A stretch of 64,000 nt of DNA from Gnetum montanum (taxonomy: Eukaryota > Streptophyta > Gnetopsida > Gnetales > Gnetaceae). The stretch spans positions 506,345-570,344 of the forward strand of contig MNCI01010150.1 of the NCBI GenBank assembly GCA_015680685.1. Reading direction: 5' to 3'. Positions within the stretch are counted from its first letter, which is position 1, and every line of letters starts with the position of its first letter. The notes below the pieces were generated by a model. That model ran no database searches, was not told the DNA's origin, and saw only the letters and a program-made list of their open reading frames with translations. Positions 52,401 through 56,840 of the stretch are shown in pieces. Made by a program: the position numbers and the translations under genes.

Positions 52401-52433
52401 CGTCGTGCAATGTCAAGGAGAAACAGAATTTAG
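6200..52433 (+). CDS. NFXL2: NF-X1-type zinc finger protein NFXL2, complete 13-exon gene
   Basis: The exons are 6200-7408, 8183-8296, 8377-8432, 14393-14459, 23230-23322, 23416-23501, 23645-23807, 23947-24129, 25757-25947, 42077-42158, 42424-42636, 43240-43326 and 52275-52433. They join in one open frame of 2703 nt (900 residues); the Arabidopsis protein is close to 880. Visible domains are an acidic Ser/Asp/Glu N-terminus, a C4HC3 RING/PHD-like finger (about 79-143), and NF-X1 fingers of the form CG.H.C...CH.G.C..C from 177 to about 760. A basic stretch (about 829-840) and one hydrophobic membrane segment (about 857-875) follow, before the conserved ending [10 protein letters not shown]. The ATG at 6200 is the first in frame after a TAA at 6149. 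In Arabidopsis, NFXL2 is a nuclear regulator linked to the circadian clock, H2O2/ABA signalling and stress. The fingers are expected to bind DNA, and the RING-like domain may act in ubiquitin transfer. The function here is by homology. All introns are GT-AG and no exon is broken, so the gene looks functional despite its 46-kb span. Confidence 0.95.
7409..8182 (+). other. NFXL2 intron 1 (774 bp)
   Basis: Donor GTACAG, acceptor TTAATTAAAG, phase 0. It is AT-rich with no recognised repeat. The sharp drop in G+C from exon 1 occurs at this donor. Confidence 0.9.
8183..8296 (+). CDS. NFXL2: NFXL2 exon 2 (residues 404-441)
   Basis: It encodes the start [20 protein letters not shown] and a full NF-X1 finger ending CLPCSE, almost residue for residue like the Arabidopsis protein at this point. 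It is phase 0 at both ends (38 whole codons), so skipping it would keep the frame and remove one finger. Confidence 0.95.
8297..8376 (+). other. NFXL2 intron 2 (80 bp)
   Basis: A minimal-size plant intron: donor GTTTGT, acceptor GTGTTAG, phase 0. Confidence 0.9.
8377..8432 (+). CDS. NFXL2: NFXL2 exon 3 (residues 442-459 plus split Arg460)
   Basis: A 56-nt exon encoding the first half of an NF-X1 finger ([18 protein letters not shown]). It ends in phase 2, with the first two bases AG of an arginine codon. The second half of the finger is on exon 4, almost 6 kb away. Confidence 0.93.
10175..10322 (-). mobile_element. SINE-like family A, copy 2
   Basis: On the minus strand it shares with the copies at 4806-4952 and 45026-45189 the ordered phrases CAAGTTG, a GGGTTTAA box-B-like motif, GCAACCACT..AGAGAGGT, GCTCATCCA, GACCCTGC and ATGAGCATTG. 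It is more diverged at the tRNA-like end. Ends are approximate. Confidence 0.5.
10690..10770 (-). repeat. tRNA-like T-arm fragment, probably a SINE relic
   Basis: The minus strand contains CCCAGGCTTCGATGCTGGG, which folds as a T-arm-like hairpin with a TTCGA loop, next to GGTTAAACAATTC. No anticodon arm or acceptor stem can be completed, so it is not called as a tRNA. It may be an outlying member of SINE-like family A, as the flanking CTGAGGAATGAGC resembles that copy at about 4912. Confidence 0.35.
12114..12245 (-). mobile_element. SINE-like family B, copy 2
   Basis: It shares with copy 1 (5161-5300) the plus-strand order GGGTGTTAGAACCTGAAATA, then a CACCTTAAG phrase, and AGAATTAAATCTGTGA, which is the complement of the box-B region. 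The box A side is eroded. Confidence 0.5.
13165..13500. repeat. Purine-rich tract and 39-bp minisatellite
   Basis: A GA-rich run (about 13168-13215) is followed by imperfect repeats that begin GAACAACAACAA or GAACACCAACAA at 13274, 13310, 13350, 13389 and 13428, a period of 36-40 bases (mostly 39). Each unit also carries an AAGATTGTGGCTGAAACAA-like phrase. ORFs on both strands through here are by-products of the repeat. Confidence 0.8.
14393..14459 (+). CDS. NFXL2: NFXL2 exon 4 (Arg460 completion and residues 461-482)
   Basis: A 67-nt exon standing alone between a 6.0-kb and an 8.8-kb intron. The first base completes AG|A (Arg). It then encodes [20 protein letters not shown] and YE, matching the Arabidopsis segment that reads GPCAPCPIMVTISCACGETH. 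It supplies the closing cysteines of the finger begun on exon 3. Two positions differ from the usual family pattern: GPC reads GVC, and CGE reads CEG. Frame continuity on both sides and clean AG/GT borders support it. It ends in phase 0. Confidence 0.9.
14995..15062. repeat. 31-bp tandem duplication
   Basis: The unit starting TTGTCATAAACCCTTTCCAT is present at 15001 and 15032, identical over its length, with a partial third copy of its TTCACATG end. Confidence 0.85.
16625..17511 (+). pseudogene. LINE ORF1: DUF4283-like RNA-binding protein with zinc knuckle
   Basis: An open stretch of 266 codons (16625-17425) reads like the plant LINE gag-like protein. It has a hydrophobic strand pattern with [20 protein letters not shown], a GGPWFF motif and a [17 protein letters not shown] helix-like segment, matching the DUF4283 order (strand, G.WFF, W.RI..LP..FW). 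A stop ends it. In another frame, 17470-17511 encodes a CCHC knuckle in which the first Cys is replaced by Tyr (TAC), followed by C...H....C. The downstream part to about 18010 is Ser/Pro rich with scattered stops. The true start was probably upstream near 16500, in a now interrupted frame. ORF1 proteins coat the element's RNA; this one is not functional. Confidence 0.7.
18059..21117 (+). pseudogene. LINE ORF2: endonuclease-reverse transcriptase, broken
   Basis: It starts with the ATG at 18059 ([17 protein letters not shown]). Endonuclease landmarks are NCRG, LQETK, a GDF motif where the usual N is Y (about 18402), and RRSSDHRPL (about 18645). Reverse transcriptase landmarks are [50 protein letters not shown] and YADDAIVF (about 20014), so the catalytic YADD is intact. 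The C-terminal part has a zinc-finger-like region (ARALLP-type with W..C and H...C, about 20840-20960) and an [15 protein letters not shown] ending. Stops occur, for example, at about 18334, 18541 and 20098, and after the GDP motif. The protein nicks DNA and copies its own RNA in related active elements. I saw no RNase H motif after it. Confidence 0.85.
21118..22440 (+). pseudogene. LINE third module after ORF2, coiled-coil-like and decayed
   Basis: Between the reverse transcriptase and the 3' region lie about 1.3 kb with protein-like phrases. One is a hydrophobic segment near 21680-21740. Another is a Glu/Gln/Leu-rich heptad-like stretch (about 21878-22200) with [30 protein letters not shown] and [10 protein letters not shown]. 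Stops interrupt it mostly where Gln or Arg codons would fit (TAG for CAG, TGA for CGA). The LINEs at 26121-31230 and 49200-51930 have a similar Glu-rich stretch at the same place. Its role is unknown. It might be a third ORF or a long C-terminal extension of ORF2. Confidence 0.5.
22863..22875 (+). other. Poly(A) tail of the intron 4 LINE
   Basis: A run of 13 A directly after CTATTTCGCT marks the 3' end of the LINE. It points in the same direction as the gene. Confidence 0.85.
23230..23322 (+). CDS. NFXL2: NFXL2 exon 5 (residues 483-513)
   Basis: It encodes [20 protein letters not shown] then [11 protein letters not shown], matching the conserved VPCGTE..QKPPRCRK..C segment. It is phase 0 at both ends. 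The acceptor ACCTTTCAG and donor AAG|GTAATA are both strong. Confidence 0.95.
23323..23415 (+). other. NFXL2 intron 5 (93 bp)
   Basis: Donor GTAATA, acceptor GAGCAG, phase 0. The acceptor was chosen at 23415 rather than at the TAG ending at 23404. Only the former keeps the frame and gives the same residue spacing as the Arabidopsis protein (HG, four residues, then PH.CHYG). Confidence 0.85.
23416..23501 (+). CDS. NFXL2: NFXL2 exon 6 (residues 514-541 plus split Arg542)
   Basis: It encodes [20 protein letters not shown] then PCGHKCKE, a very conserved finger. It ends in phase 2 with AG of an arginine codon completed on exon 7. Confidence 0.93.
23502..23644 (+). other. NFXL2 intron 6 (143 bp)
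   Basis: Donor GTTAGT, acceptor AAATTATAG, phase 2. No repeat was seen. Confidence 0.9.
23645..23807 (+). CDS. NFXL2: NFXL2 exon 7 (Arg542 completion and residues 543-596)
   Basis: It begins [20 protein letters not shown], a hallmark of NFXL2-type proteins ([12 protein letters not shown]), and continues with [20 protein letters not shown]. The Lys/Arg-rich KTKKRKS could act as a nuclear-targeting patch, which is inference. It ends in phase 0 at ATG|GTTAGG, a weak but usable donor. The resulting Met-Met junction with exon 8 is one residue longer than in Arabidopsis. Confidence 0.9.
23808..23946 (+). other. NFXL2 intron 7 (139 bp)
   Basis: Donor GTTAGG, acceptor TTTGTTTCAG, phase 0. No repeat was seen. 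Confidence 0.88.
23947..24129 (+). CDS. NFXL2: NFXL2 exon 8 (residues 597-657)
   Basis: It encodes [20 protein letters not shown], the finger [11 protein letters not shown], a variable linker ([14 protein letters not shown]) and [11 protein letters not shown]. This aligns with the Arabidopsis order MICS..F.C.N.C...L.CGNH.C...CH. It is phase 0 at both ends. The linker is the least conserved part. Confidence 0.93.
24130..25756 (+). other. NFXL2 intron 8 (1627 bp)
   Basis: Donor GTTCGT, acceptor CCATGGCTAG, phase 0. AT-rich. I recognise no repeat or element inside. Confidence 0.88.
25757..25947 (+). CDS. NFXL2: NFXL2 exon 9 (residues 658-720 plus split Arg721)
   Basis: It encodes [20 protein letters not shown], then [20 protein letters not shown] and an acidic [15 protein letters not shown]. 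This matches the conserved CPRRCHPEDCPPC and CHCGAMVHAFEC segments. It ends in phase 2 with AG of an arginine codon completed after a 16-kb intron. Confidence 0.94.
26660..27010 (-). pseudogene. Glu-rich coiled-coil-like third module of the antisense LINE
   Basis: On the minus strand the frame reads [20 protein letters not shown], then [20 protein letters not shown], and after stops [12 protein letters not shown] and [20 protein letters not shown]. The heptad-like Glu/Leu/Gln pattern suggests a long coiled coil. It lies after the reverse transcriptase and before the 3' region, as in the LINEs at 16480-22875 and 49200-51930. Stops are again mostly TAG at likely Gln positions. Function unknown. 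Confidence 0.5.
27700..30859 (-). pseudogene. LINE ORF2 on the minus strand: endonuclease-reverse transcriptase, broken
   Basis: It begins [10 protein letters not shown] at 30859, then a TAG stop where the intron 4 LINE has Gln, and continues [20 protein letters not shown]. Endonuclease landmarks are LQKTK (usually LQETK), [13 protein letters not shown] (usually GDFN) and RPSDHQSLI. Reverse transcriptase landmarks are [38 protein letters not shown] and YADD (28896-28907). [10 protein letters not shown]-type ending lies at 27894-27712. Numerous stops and frameshifts make it inactive. It is clearly the same clade as the ORF2 at 18059-21117. Confidence 0.82.
28027..28086. repeat. 30-bp tandem duplication inside the antisense LINE
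   Basis: The unit containing TCTATTCTTAACATGTGTCA occurs twice in a row with a 30-base offset and no visible difference, so this duplication is recent relative to the age of the LINE. Confidence 0.85.
31736..32072 (+). mobile_element. 5'-truncated LINE tail inserted in the Copia LTR
   Basis: It is absent from the corresponding place of the right LTR, where ACAAAT and the following AGTTATAATTA-like sequence are nearly adjacent. It is GC-richer than its surroundings, has a 3' region (GGGTTAATGCATCTTGACTT) like the other LINEs, and ends in an A-rich tail at about 32054-32072. No coding motif survives. Confidence 0.7.
32288..32372 (-). mobile_element. SINE-like family B, copy 3, inside the Copia LTR
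   Basis: Plus-strand phrase AGAATTGAGCCTGTGACATG, followed by GGGGTTTCCATGCCAAGGC and TTTTACCTCATTG, matches the complement of the tRNA-like region in copies 1 and 2 of this family. The right LTR lacks this block, so it is a later insertion. Confidence 0.5.
32433..32444 (+). promoter_or_regulatory. Eroded primer-binding site of the Copia element
   Basis: TGGTTTTAAAAC directly follows the left LTR. Plant Copia elements usually have TGGTATCAGAGC here, complementary to initiator tRNA-Met. Eight of 12 bases agree, and three of the four differences are C-to-T or G-to-A changes. Confidence 0.5.
32920..33270 (+). pseudogene. Copia gag remnant with CCHC zinc knuckle
   Basis: A short intact stretch encodes [20 protein letters not shown], immediately followed by a [14 protein letters not shown] knuckle (33186-33227) with all four metal ligands present (C, C, H, C in the spacing 2-4-4). 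Upstream frames carry gag-like phrases but many stops. In Copia elements this domain binds the genomic RNA. The protein is not functional here. The N-terminal part of gag between 32450 and 32920 is too eroded to read. Confidence 0.65.
33271..36895. other. Copia internal region, AT-rich and unreadable
   Basis: AT-rich sequence inside the Copia element with no recognisable integrase or reverse transcriptase motif on either strand. Short open stretches at 34138-34323 (minus) and 34600-34782 (plus) show no domain that I know. It may include further old insertions that I cannot delimit. Confidence 0.4.
36899..36930. repeat. (TA)n microsatellite with AGCT interruptions
   Basis: Runs of TATATA broken twice by AGC make a self-complementary stretch. 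It lies in the Copia internal region. Confidence 0.9.
37470..38400 (+). mobile_element. LINE ORF2 fragment inside the Copia element
   Basis: The plus strand encodes the region just before and at the start of the reverse transcriptase. It reads [17 protein letters not shown], a [20 protein letters not shown] phrase equivalent to [34 protein letters not shown], and [19 protein letters not shown]. It stops abruptly at MYVKVD, before the catalytic YADD. Stops are present (for example TAG at about 38114 and 38248). Both ends are truncated and no poly(A) tail is visible. It is the same clade as the other LINEs in this gene. Confidence 0.75.
38401..40230. other. Copia internal region, unassigned sequence
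   Basis: GC-richer sequence at 38420-38760, including TGTCCCACCCCCACCACAGC near 38717, and pyrimidine-rich sequence to about 39000 look foreign to the AT-rich surroundings. They may be part of another retroelement, but I found no matching second copy or coding motif. The ORF at 39386-39586 has no known domain. Confidence 0.35.
40240..40920 (+). pseudogene. Copia pol remnant: end of reverse transcriptase and RNase H
   Basis: The decayed frames read [20 protein letters not shown] (the RPDI.YAV.... segment), then [10 protein letters not shown] (RNase H motif with the acidic D.DW), [11 protein letters not shown] (usually AEAEY.A...E), and [20 protein letters not shown] with [18 protein letters not shown]. 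The last is the usual H.R.KHID...HF.R and P...Q.AD..TK. endings. Several stops interrupt it. Related intact domains degrade the RNA strand during reverse transcription. This is the 3' end of the Copia coding region, about 140 bases before the right LTR. Confidence 0.75.
41055..41587 (+). repeat. Right (3') LTR of the Copia element
   Basis: It begins near TATTAAGAGGTTGGAATTGA and ends CTGTGTAACATTCAAACA. The outer TG has become TA. It has a purine-rich central part (41350-41460) and lacks the LINE and SINE blocks seen in the left repeat. Confidence 0.7.
42077..42158 (+). CDS. NFXL2: NFXL2 exon 10 (Arg721 completion and residues 722-748)
   Basis: The first G completes AG|G (Arg). It then encodes [20 protein letters not shown] and PELCRKK, almost identical in pattern to the Arabidopsis [20 protein letters not shown] segment. 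It ends in phase 0 at AAG|GTGCTC. Its location 16 kb from exon 9 shows that the giant intron must be spliced accurately for a working protein. Confidence 0.94.
42159..42423 (+). other. NFXL2 intron 10 (265 bp)
   Basis: Donor GTGCTC, acceptor TTTGAACAG, phase 0. No repeat was seen. Confidence 0.9.
42424..42636 (+). CDS. NFXL2: NFXL2 exon 11 (residues 749-819)
   Basis: It encodes [20 protein letters not shown], a variable basic stretch with CCIKD, and the conserved [14 protein letters not shown]. It then becomes a Lys/Gln/Glu-rich region leading to the C-terminal anchor. It matches the Arabidopsis VVVRC.C..LKKEWVC.DVQ and FGVGLLPCD segments. It is phase 0 at both ends. Confidence 0.94.
42637..43239 (+). 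other. NFXL2 intron 11 (603 bp)
   Basis: Donor GTAGGA, acceptor TTTTAAAG, phase 0. AT-rich. The minus-strand open stretch at 42965-43171 has no known domain. Confidence 0.85.
43240..43326 (+). CDS. NFXL2: NFXL2 exon 12 (residues 820-848)
   Basis: It encodes [20 protein letters not shown] and IKSRQSTLQ. It corresponds in position and charge to the TKRRKRRERGQ region of Arabidopsis, a basic stretch before the membrane segment. Sequence similarity is low, so the call rests on the frame, the splice sites and the basic motif. The acceptor could also be used one base later, but only this one keeps the frame. Confidence 0.85.
44001..44066. repeat. 15-bp inverted repeat with flanking direct repeats
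   Basis: TGCTATTGTTGGTGC (44001-44015) is the exact complement of GCACCAACAATAGCA (44052-44066), able to form a hairpin with a 36-base loop. A direct repeat of CAACAATATTCTATAGCA lies on either side (about 43967 and 44069). It might be a small hairpin-type transposon, but no target duplication is evident. Confidence 0.7.
45026..45189 (-). mobile_element. SINE-like family A, copy 3
   Basis: The best preserved copy of the family. The minus strand begins GGGGACCATCATTTGAAGTG, continues TGGTAAGGTTCTCG (box-A-like) and TAGGTTTGAGCATGG (box-B-like), then GCACAGCCACTTGAAGAGGT, GCTCATCTACTGACCC, CCTGCTTGGCAGGATAAGCA and TTGTGGCT. The tRNA-like boxes are spaced as in tRNA-derived SINEs. Confidence 0.55.
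46225..46720 (-). mobile_element. Relic of a LINE ORF2, different from the other copies
   Basis: The minus strand encodes [20 protein letters not shown], then [20 protein letters not shown] and [13 protein letters not shown]. This is the linker between endonuclease and reverse transcriptase in plant LINEs, where the usual form is W...GD.NTK.FH..A..R...N.I..L....G....D...I...F..FY...F. Upstream frames (to about 46720) are badly eroded. The wording differs from the LINEs at 16480-22875 and 26121-31230, so it is a separate lineage. Confidence 0.6.
46980..47136. repeat. 90-bp direct duplication
   Basis: AACTTAGGAATGTAC..CTTTGATCCAA..CACTC...AAGAT.TACA.TTTTCAATTTAATGT occurs at 46981 and again at 47071, with scattered differences. 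Confidence 0.8.
47160..47395. repeat. About 115-bp direct duplication
   Basis: TTTTTCCATTTCATGGCAT, GGAATATTAAT, and CATTACCCAAAGGCCATGAC with CTGTGGGGAA and CTTCCTCTTTTTCTGTTCAT appear twice, at about 47170 and 47283. The second copy has a short internal insertion. Confidence 0.85.
47403..47830. repeat. 117-bp tandem repeat, three copies plus a partial
   Basis: Each unit carries GGCTTCATGTGG, TCTCTTTTTCCATGTATAGT, GTTCATTTTCTTCTCC.GCA, GGCTTGTGC, and CTGGAATGCTGCTG. The reference phrase falls at 47412, 47529, 47666 and 47784 (spacings 117, 137, 118). The longer interval contains about 20 bases that repeat the sequence preceding the first unit. ORFs here such as [15 protein letters not shown] are repeat products. 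Confidence 0.85.
49200..51930 (+). mobile_element. LINE, 5'-truncated within the reverse transcriptase, sense to NFXL2
   Basis: It starts inside the reverse transcriptase ([31 protein letters not shown] around 49270-49380). It continues with an eroded YADD (reading DIDDTIIT, about 49445), [12 protein letters not shown], a zinc-finger-like [23 protein letters not shown] (about 50130-50225) and an AWAI.KA.NNLVI-like ending (about 50310). A Glu-rich third module (50970-51370) and a 3' region follow. The A-rich tail is about 51895-51930, after ACAATTCCTGACCTTTTTCA. Multiple stops make it inactive. It has the same 3' architecture as the LINEs in introns 4 and 9. Confidence 0.78.
50970..51370 (+). 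pseudogene. Glu-rich coiled-coil-like third module of the intron 12 LINE
   Basis: An open stretch of 63 codons reads [60 protein letters not shown]. After stops it continues [13 protein letters not shown]. The heptad pattern and high charge indicate a coiled coil. It lies at the same relative place as in the two longer LINE copies (about 0.6 kb before the poly(A) tail), which argues that it is a genuine part of this LINE family. Function unknown. Confidence 0.55.
52275..52433 (+). CDS. NFXL2: NFXL2 exon 13 (residues 849-900, membrane segment and stop)
   Basis: It encodes [20 protein letters not shown], then [20 protein letters not shown] and a basic tail ending SRRNRI, with TAG at 52431-52433. 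The hydrophobic run (about 857-875) is a candidate transmembrane helix. The Arabidopsis protein has the same arrangement and the near-identical YYGYKGLLWLSDWMN. A membrane-anchored form could be held at the nuclear envelope or ER, which is inference. The acceptor is GTTGCAG|GAA. Confidence 0.95.
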   Translation, partial: EIFAKVKNVLLVVMLVLLAIALMYFGYKSLFWLSDWMDRLDERRAMSRRNRI

Positions 52434-53160
52434 ATGTAACTGGGCATTACGTGACCGAATGCTGCTTTTCTTATCACATAATCTTAGTAAACCTGGCCCT
52501 CGTTTTTCAAATGTCTCGTTTCTCAAGTGTGTTGGACGTATGCTGCATTCATCACTGTAGTTTCTGCCTCTGAGGTTTAAAATAATATTTCAGTTCCTAT
52601 AGGCTATTTGATTGAATGGGCAAGCTGTGCTCCCCTTCAAATGTTAATGTGTTCAAAATTCTTTAAACCTCAAATTTCTATGGATTGAGGGAGTATCATG
52701 TTTACCAGAATTTTGAAGAAAGCAAAGTTATGTTTTTTGAGACAACCCCTGTTGTGTGGCAGAACAACTAAGGATGGCTAGATTTTAGTTTACAATCAAA
52801 TTAAAAATAGACGTGGAAGAATATCACGAAATACTTAGAATGGAGCCAAGGCTTTTATTTTATCATTTCAAATGTAATACAAAAGCTTCTTTTAAATTTG
52901 AGTTGGAAAACGAAATTTACTGAACTATCTTTCAAAACGCGAGGAGTTTTTAATTCTTGCATTGGTTTCGAATTCCTAGTCTTGACATCACCATATTTAG
53001 TTTTAAATTTTAAAAAAAGGGGAAAGAAAGCTTTACAAGATCTAGAAAACTTGTTGGAAATAACGAAATATGTAAGAAGTTTAGTTTGATGAATAACGTT
53101 TATAAACAAAAGTTTCAATCAAAGAATACATTAAATTAAGGGGTCTTTTTAAAGGTCACA
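52434..53160 (+). other. 3' untranslated and immediate downstream region of NFXL2
   Basis: T-rich sequence follows the stop. I see no perfect AATAAA within 300 bases. A near match (AATAAT at about 52581) may serve, as plant signals are loose. Short ORFs on both strands at 52855-53118 have no known domain. Confidence 0.45.
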
Positions 53161-56100
53161 TTAATAAATGCGAGCAACATCCTAGTGTGACTGTAGAGCA
53201 CACGAAGATGGTAGTGGTACAGGGGAAGACATTTTGCTGCGGGCCCATTAATCTTTCATATTGGAGCTCAAAATCAAATCATAATTATTTGTGAAAATTG
53301 GAACTGAATGCAGGAAATGTTTCAAAAAAGGTAGGCATTTTCCAGCCGCGATCGTTGCATTAGATGGGATTGTGGGCTGTCAAACCTAAAGGACTATAGG
53401 TTTTCTACGTACAGATTGTTGCTCTTTTGCAAGTAATGATTGGGTTCTTATTAAGCTGTAGTTATCAATAAAAAAGGCCTTCAAAGAAGAGATTTAACAA
53501 TAGATGTTGAAGGTTGGGATTCTTGTTTATTCACCTTGCCTTACAAGTCATCCATATGCATTTTGGAAGTCTGTTTTAAGCCTTGGACTTAGCAAGTAGT
53601 TCTCACTTTGTGTTTGTAGTTTTCACGTCCATGGTTGAGGTTTCTACCTTCTAGGTTTACATTCTTGCTTCTCATATCATATTTCTAGGCCTTGTGCATT
53701 TGTTAGGCTTTATATGATGATTTTCATTTGAGCATCCTAGGAACTCGATGACATGTTCTTTAGTGTTCTAGCTTTCATTTGAAACTAGTGAATGAAGTGA
53801 GCTGGGGAGGGGATGTGTTGACTACTCTGCATTACTACATCCCCTATGTCAATGTAGGGGCACTAATGCAACCCCTTGGCAGGTTTGGTTTGGTTCCTTT
53901 GCTTACAATGTAATCCCAAATGGTTGAGATTGTATCGATGAATCTTTGTCGATGTCTAGCTATTAGCGAATCTTTTTTGTTATGATGGAAAAACTGTAAA
54001 TGTTCAAGATGAGTTTCAATACATAACTTAAACATCATTCATTTTATTTGAGCTTTTGATGTTTGGTTTGTATAAAGAGCTCTTCCTCTCTTGGTTAAGT
54101 TGATTTTGTTTCTTGTTTATGTGTATATTTTGAATTGTTGCTTCAACAATTGCAACTAGAATTTGTAGCATCATTGTCGAGGAAGGTGATGGTGAATTGC
54201 CTAAAAATACTTGTACATTTTTTATTCTAACATTTATTCAAACTAATTATGTGATTTTTTTAGTGTTGTATGCAGATTGTAAACACGAATGAGTTGGTAG
54301 ATATTGCTAAGAGTCCACCAAAGACCTTTGGAAATGTACCAAAATGAAGGAGGGCTTCTGCCACATTTGAACATTCAAAGGATGTGATTCGTCTGCTAGT
54401 CTTTTTGGCTTATCATTAAAATAAGCAAGGGACGTGGCAAGATGCTCATGGACGATTGTCTAGGGAACCATTTATGGCTATAATAGATGAGCTCAAAGAG
54501 GTCCTAATTAACATGGGGCTAGAGGATGATCACACATTCTATGTAGCTCAGGAGTCGATGTACGATGAATATGAACCTTTGTACATGCAGGAACTTTGAG
54601 ATCAAATGGTGGAAGAGGAAGCCAATTAGGTTTTCATTTGACCATTCAAATGGAGAGCAGGAGGATAAAGCAAACATCAAAGGAAAAGGTTCGATTCATC
54701 AATAAGGCCCATGGTAAGGTACCACCAACCAAAGTGTAGCTAGAACACAAAATGACGATTGCCTCCCCTAGTTCAAACATATGTATTTGTTTGAACCTTC
54801 TAGTGATGATGATGCCTCTTTGTTTGACTGGGGTAATTATCACAAATTCATTGAAGCTATGCACATTCCAAGGGAACATGTTGATCGATTAAATGCTCAT
54901 GCAACAAAATTCATCTACCCACTTTTCCTCTATCCATCACCAATGAACTAGGATTAAATTCAATGGGAAGCTAGGACTCACACTACAAGCTGTTAAAAGT
55001 TATGCTATTGGAATCATGGATAGGTGATGGATCCACACCTTAGGGTGTCATCTTTGAAATCTGAGAAGAGGTTCATGCATGTTTGCATTTGAAGAAAATT
55101 GTGAGCAAAAGCTCGCTACATGAGCACATGAACAAAGAGATGCATGCACCAATGTGGAAAAAAAGAACACCTTAGTTAGAAGAGGTTCATGATATCATGA
55201 ACCTATGTGTGTCATGCAGTGAGGGATGAATTCTCATGTTCATGCAACTTGAAGACTCTAGTTGATGACTTGACACTTCAATCATTCCCATGATTCTCAT
55301 GCACCATAAAAAATTCTATTCCTATGAAATGAAAAAAATGAAAAAAAAAATATGAAAAAAAAGAAGAGAAAGAAAGAAGAGAATGAAAACAAAAAGAAAA
55401 ATAATAATAATATAGCAATGATAAGAAGAAGAGGTGATGAGAAGAGAAATGTAACTTTTGAGTTTATTGGTTCATACAAATTGGTATCTTTACCATCCTA
55501 GAGCAGTCTTATGATTGCTCAAATTAAGATCAAAATGAATGGTTGAACCAATACTTGCAGAAGCCTTTCTCATGTTCAACATGTTGCCTTGATCACTTAA
55601 CTTTACAAAATTTCATAGTTGAAGACAATCTCTTGCTCATCCCTACTCAAGATCATGAAGGCTTAGAAGTCTCTCTCTTAGAAAACTTTGGTAATGTCAA
55701 TTGCTATTTCCACCCAAATCCCAAATCCATTTGTTTCTAAGGGTTAACATCATAATCCTTAATTCAAACCTTAATCACATTTAAACCTAAAATGTTCCAT
55801 TTATTTGGTCATGGCATTATAATTACTACTAGGATGTGGGATGAGTTAGCACAACCAAAGGGATTGACGAGAGATTTCCAGTAAAGCAAAATTTGAGGAG
55901 CCTTTTGTGCATATGTATATAGATGGAGGAAAACCAAACTAAAATCTTAACTTCTAGATATTTTGCAGTATGTTATCTTGATTTGGTTCTATCAATGGTT
56001 TTATCATAGAATAATTAAGGCTAGATGACACTAGAAGTGGTAGGTGCCATCTTGTGCTTCCAAGAGAGACTTGAAGGTTAATCCCTATTGTATGGACAAG

Positions 56101-56840
56101 TAGTACTGAAAATGTGGCAATGGATCTCTCCCATGGTGTAGGACTACTCACATGCTTTCATGAGCTAAGTAAATGGTTGGTTGGGGATCTGGTGATATTG
56201 CACATACAAACTCTCTTTCTTGTTCATCATTCATTCTCCATCTCTTCCATTCCATTTCTTGTCCATTATTATGAATGGTAGAAAGTCAATTGGGTGAAGC
56301 AAAGAATAAGATTTGGCCATCCAAGGGGATGGACTTACATTGTGTATTGATGTCTCACTCGTTATTGGGAATCCATAGGTGTCCCATCAATGAGTTTTAC
56401 AAGAGTAAGAAAGGTAGGTTTTTGCTATGGGAAGGATCCACTTGTGAATCCTTGGTTGATTGGCATTGTAAGGAAATGAGCTAAAGCTTATCTTCCAATG
56501 ATGGTGGTGGTTGCATAGTATAAAGTACTTGATTGATCTTCTACTTGTGTGAATGTCGACTCTTTGAGCTTCAAGGTTTGATCATGACAAACACTTCCTA
56601 TTTTATCTTACTTGTGCCTATATTCGATTATTTTTGATGTTCTAATTATTCTCCAAATTTTAACCCTTTTTTTAAGCTTTTGGTTCATGGAAATGCATAA
56701 ATTAATCATATGACCCAATTCCCATGATCTTGGATATCACCTAAGGTAAGGTTATAAAGTTTTTGTTGTCTAGCTCTTCTTGTGCCTTGTTTGGTTGCTT
56801 CTTGGTGATTCAAGCATGTTTTTAACCTTGTTATTGATTC
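53161..56840. other. AT-rich intergenic DNA, no gene recognised
   Basis: No intact ORF with a known domain. Around 54282-54600 the plus strand gives protein-like runs (for example LREPFMAIIDELKEVLINMG) broken by stops. These suggest an old retroelement or pseudogene that I cannot place. An A-rich AAAAAGAAGAGAAAG low-complexity run fills about 55310-55445. Confidence 0.4.

Noticed and set aside
55297-55479. Phe/Ser-rich minus-strand ORF
   Set aside because: It is the complement of an A/GA-rich low-complexity run.
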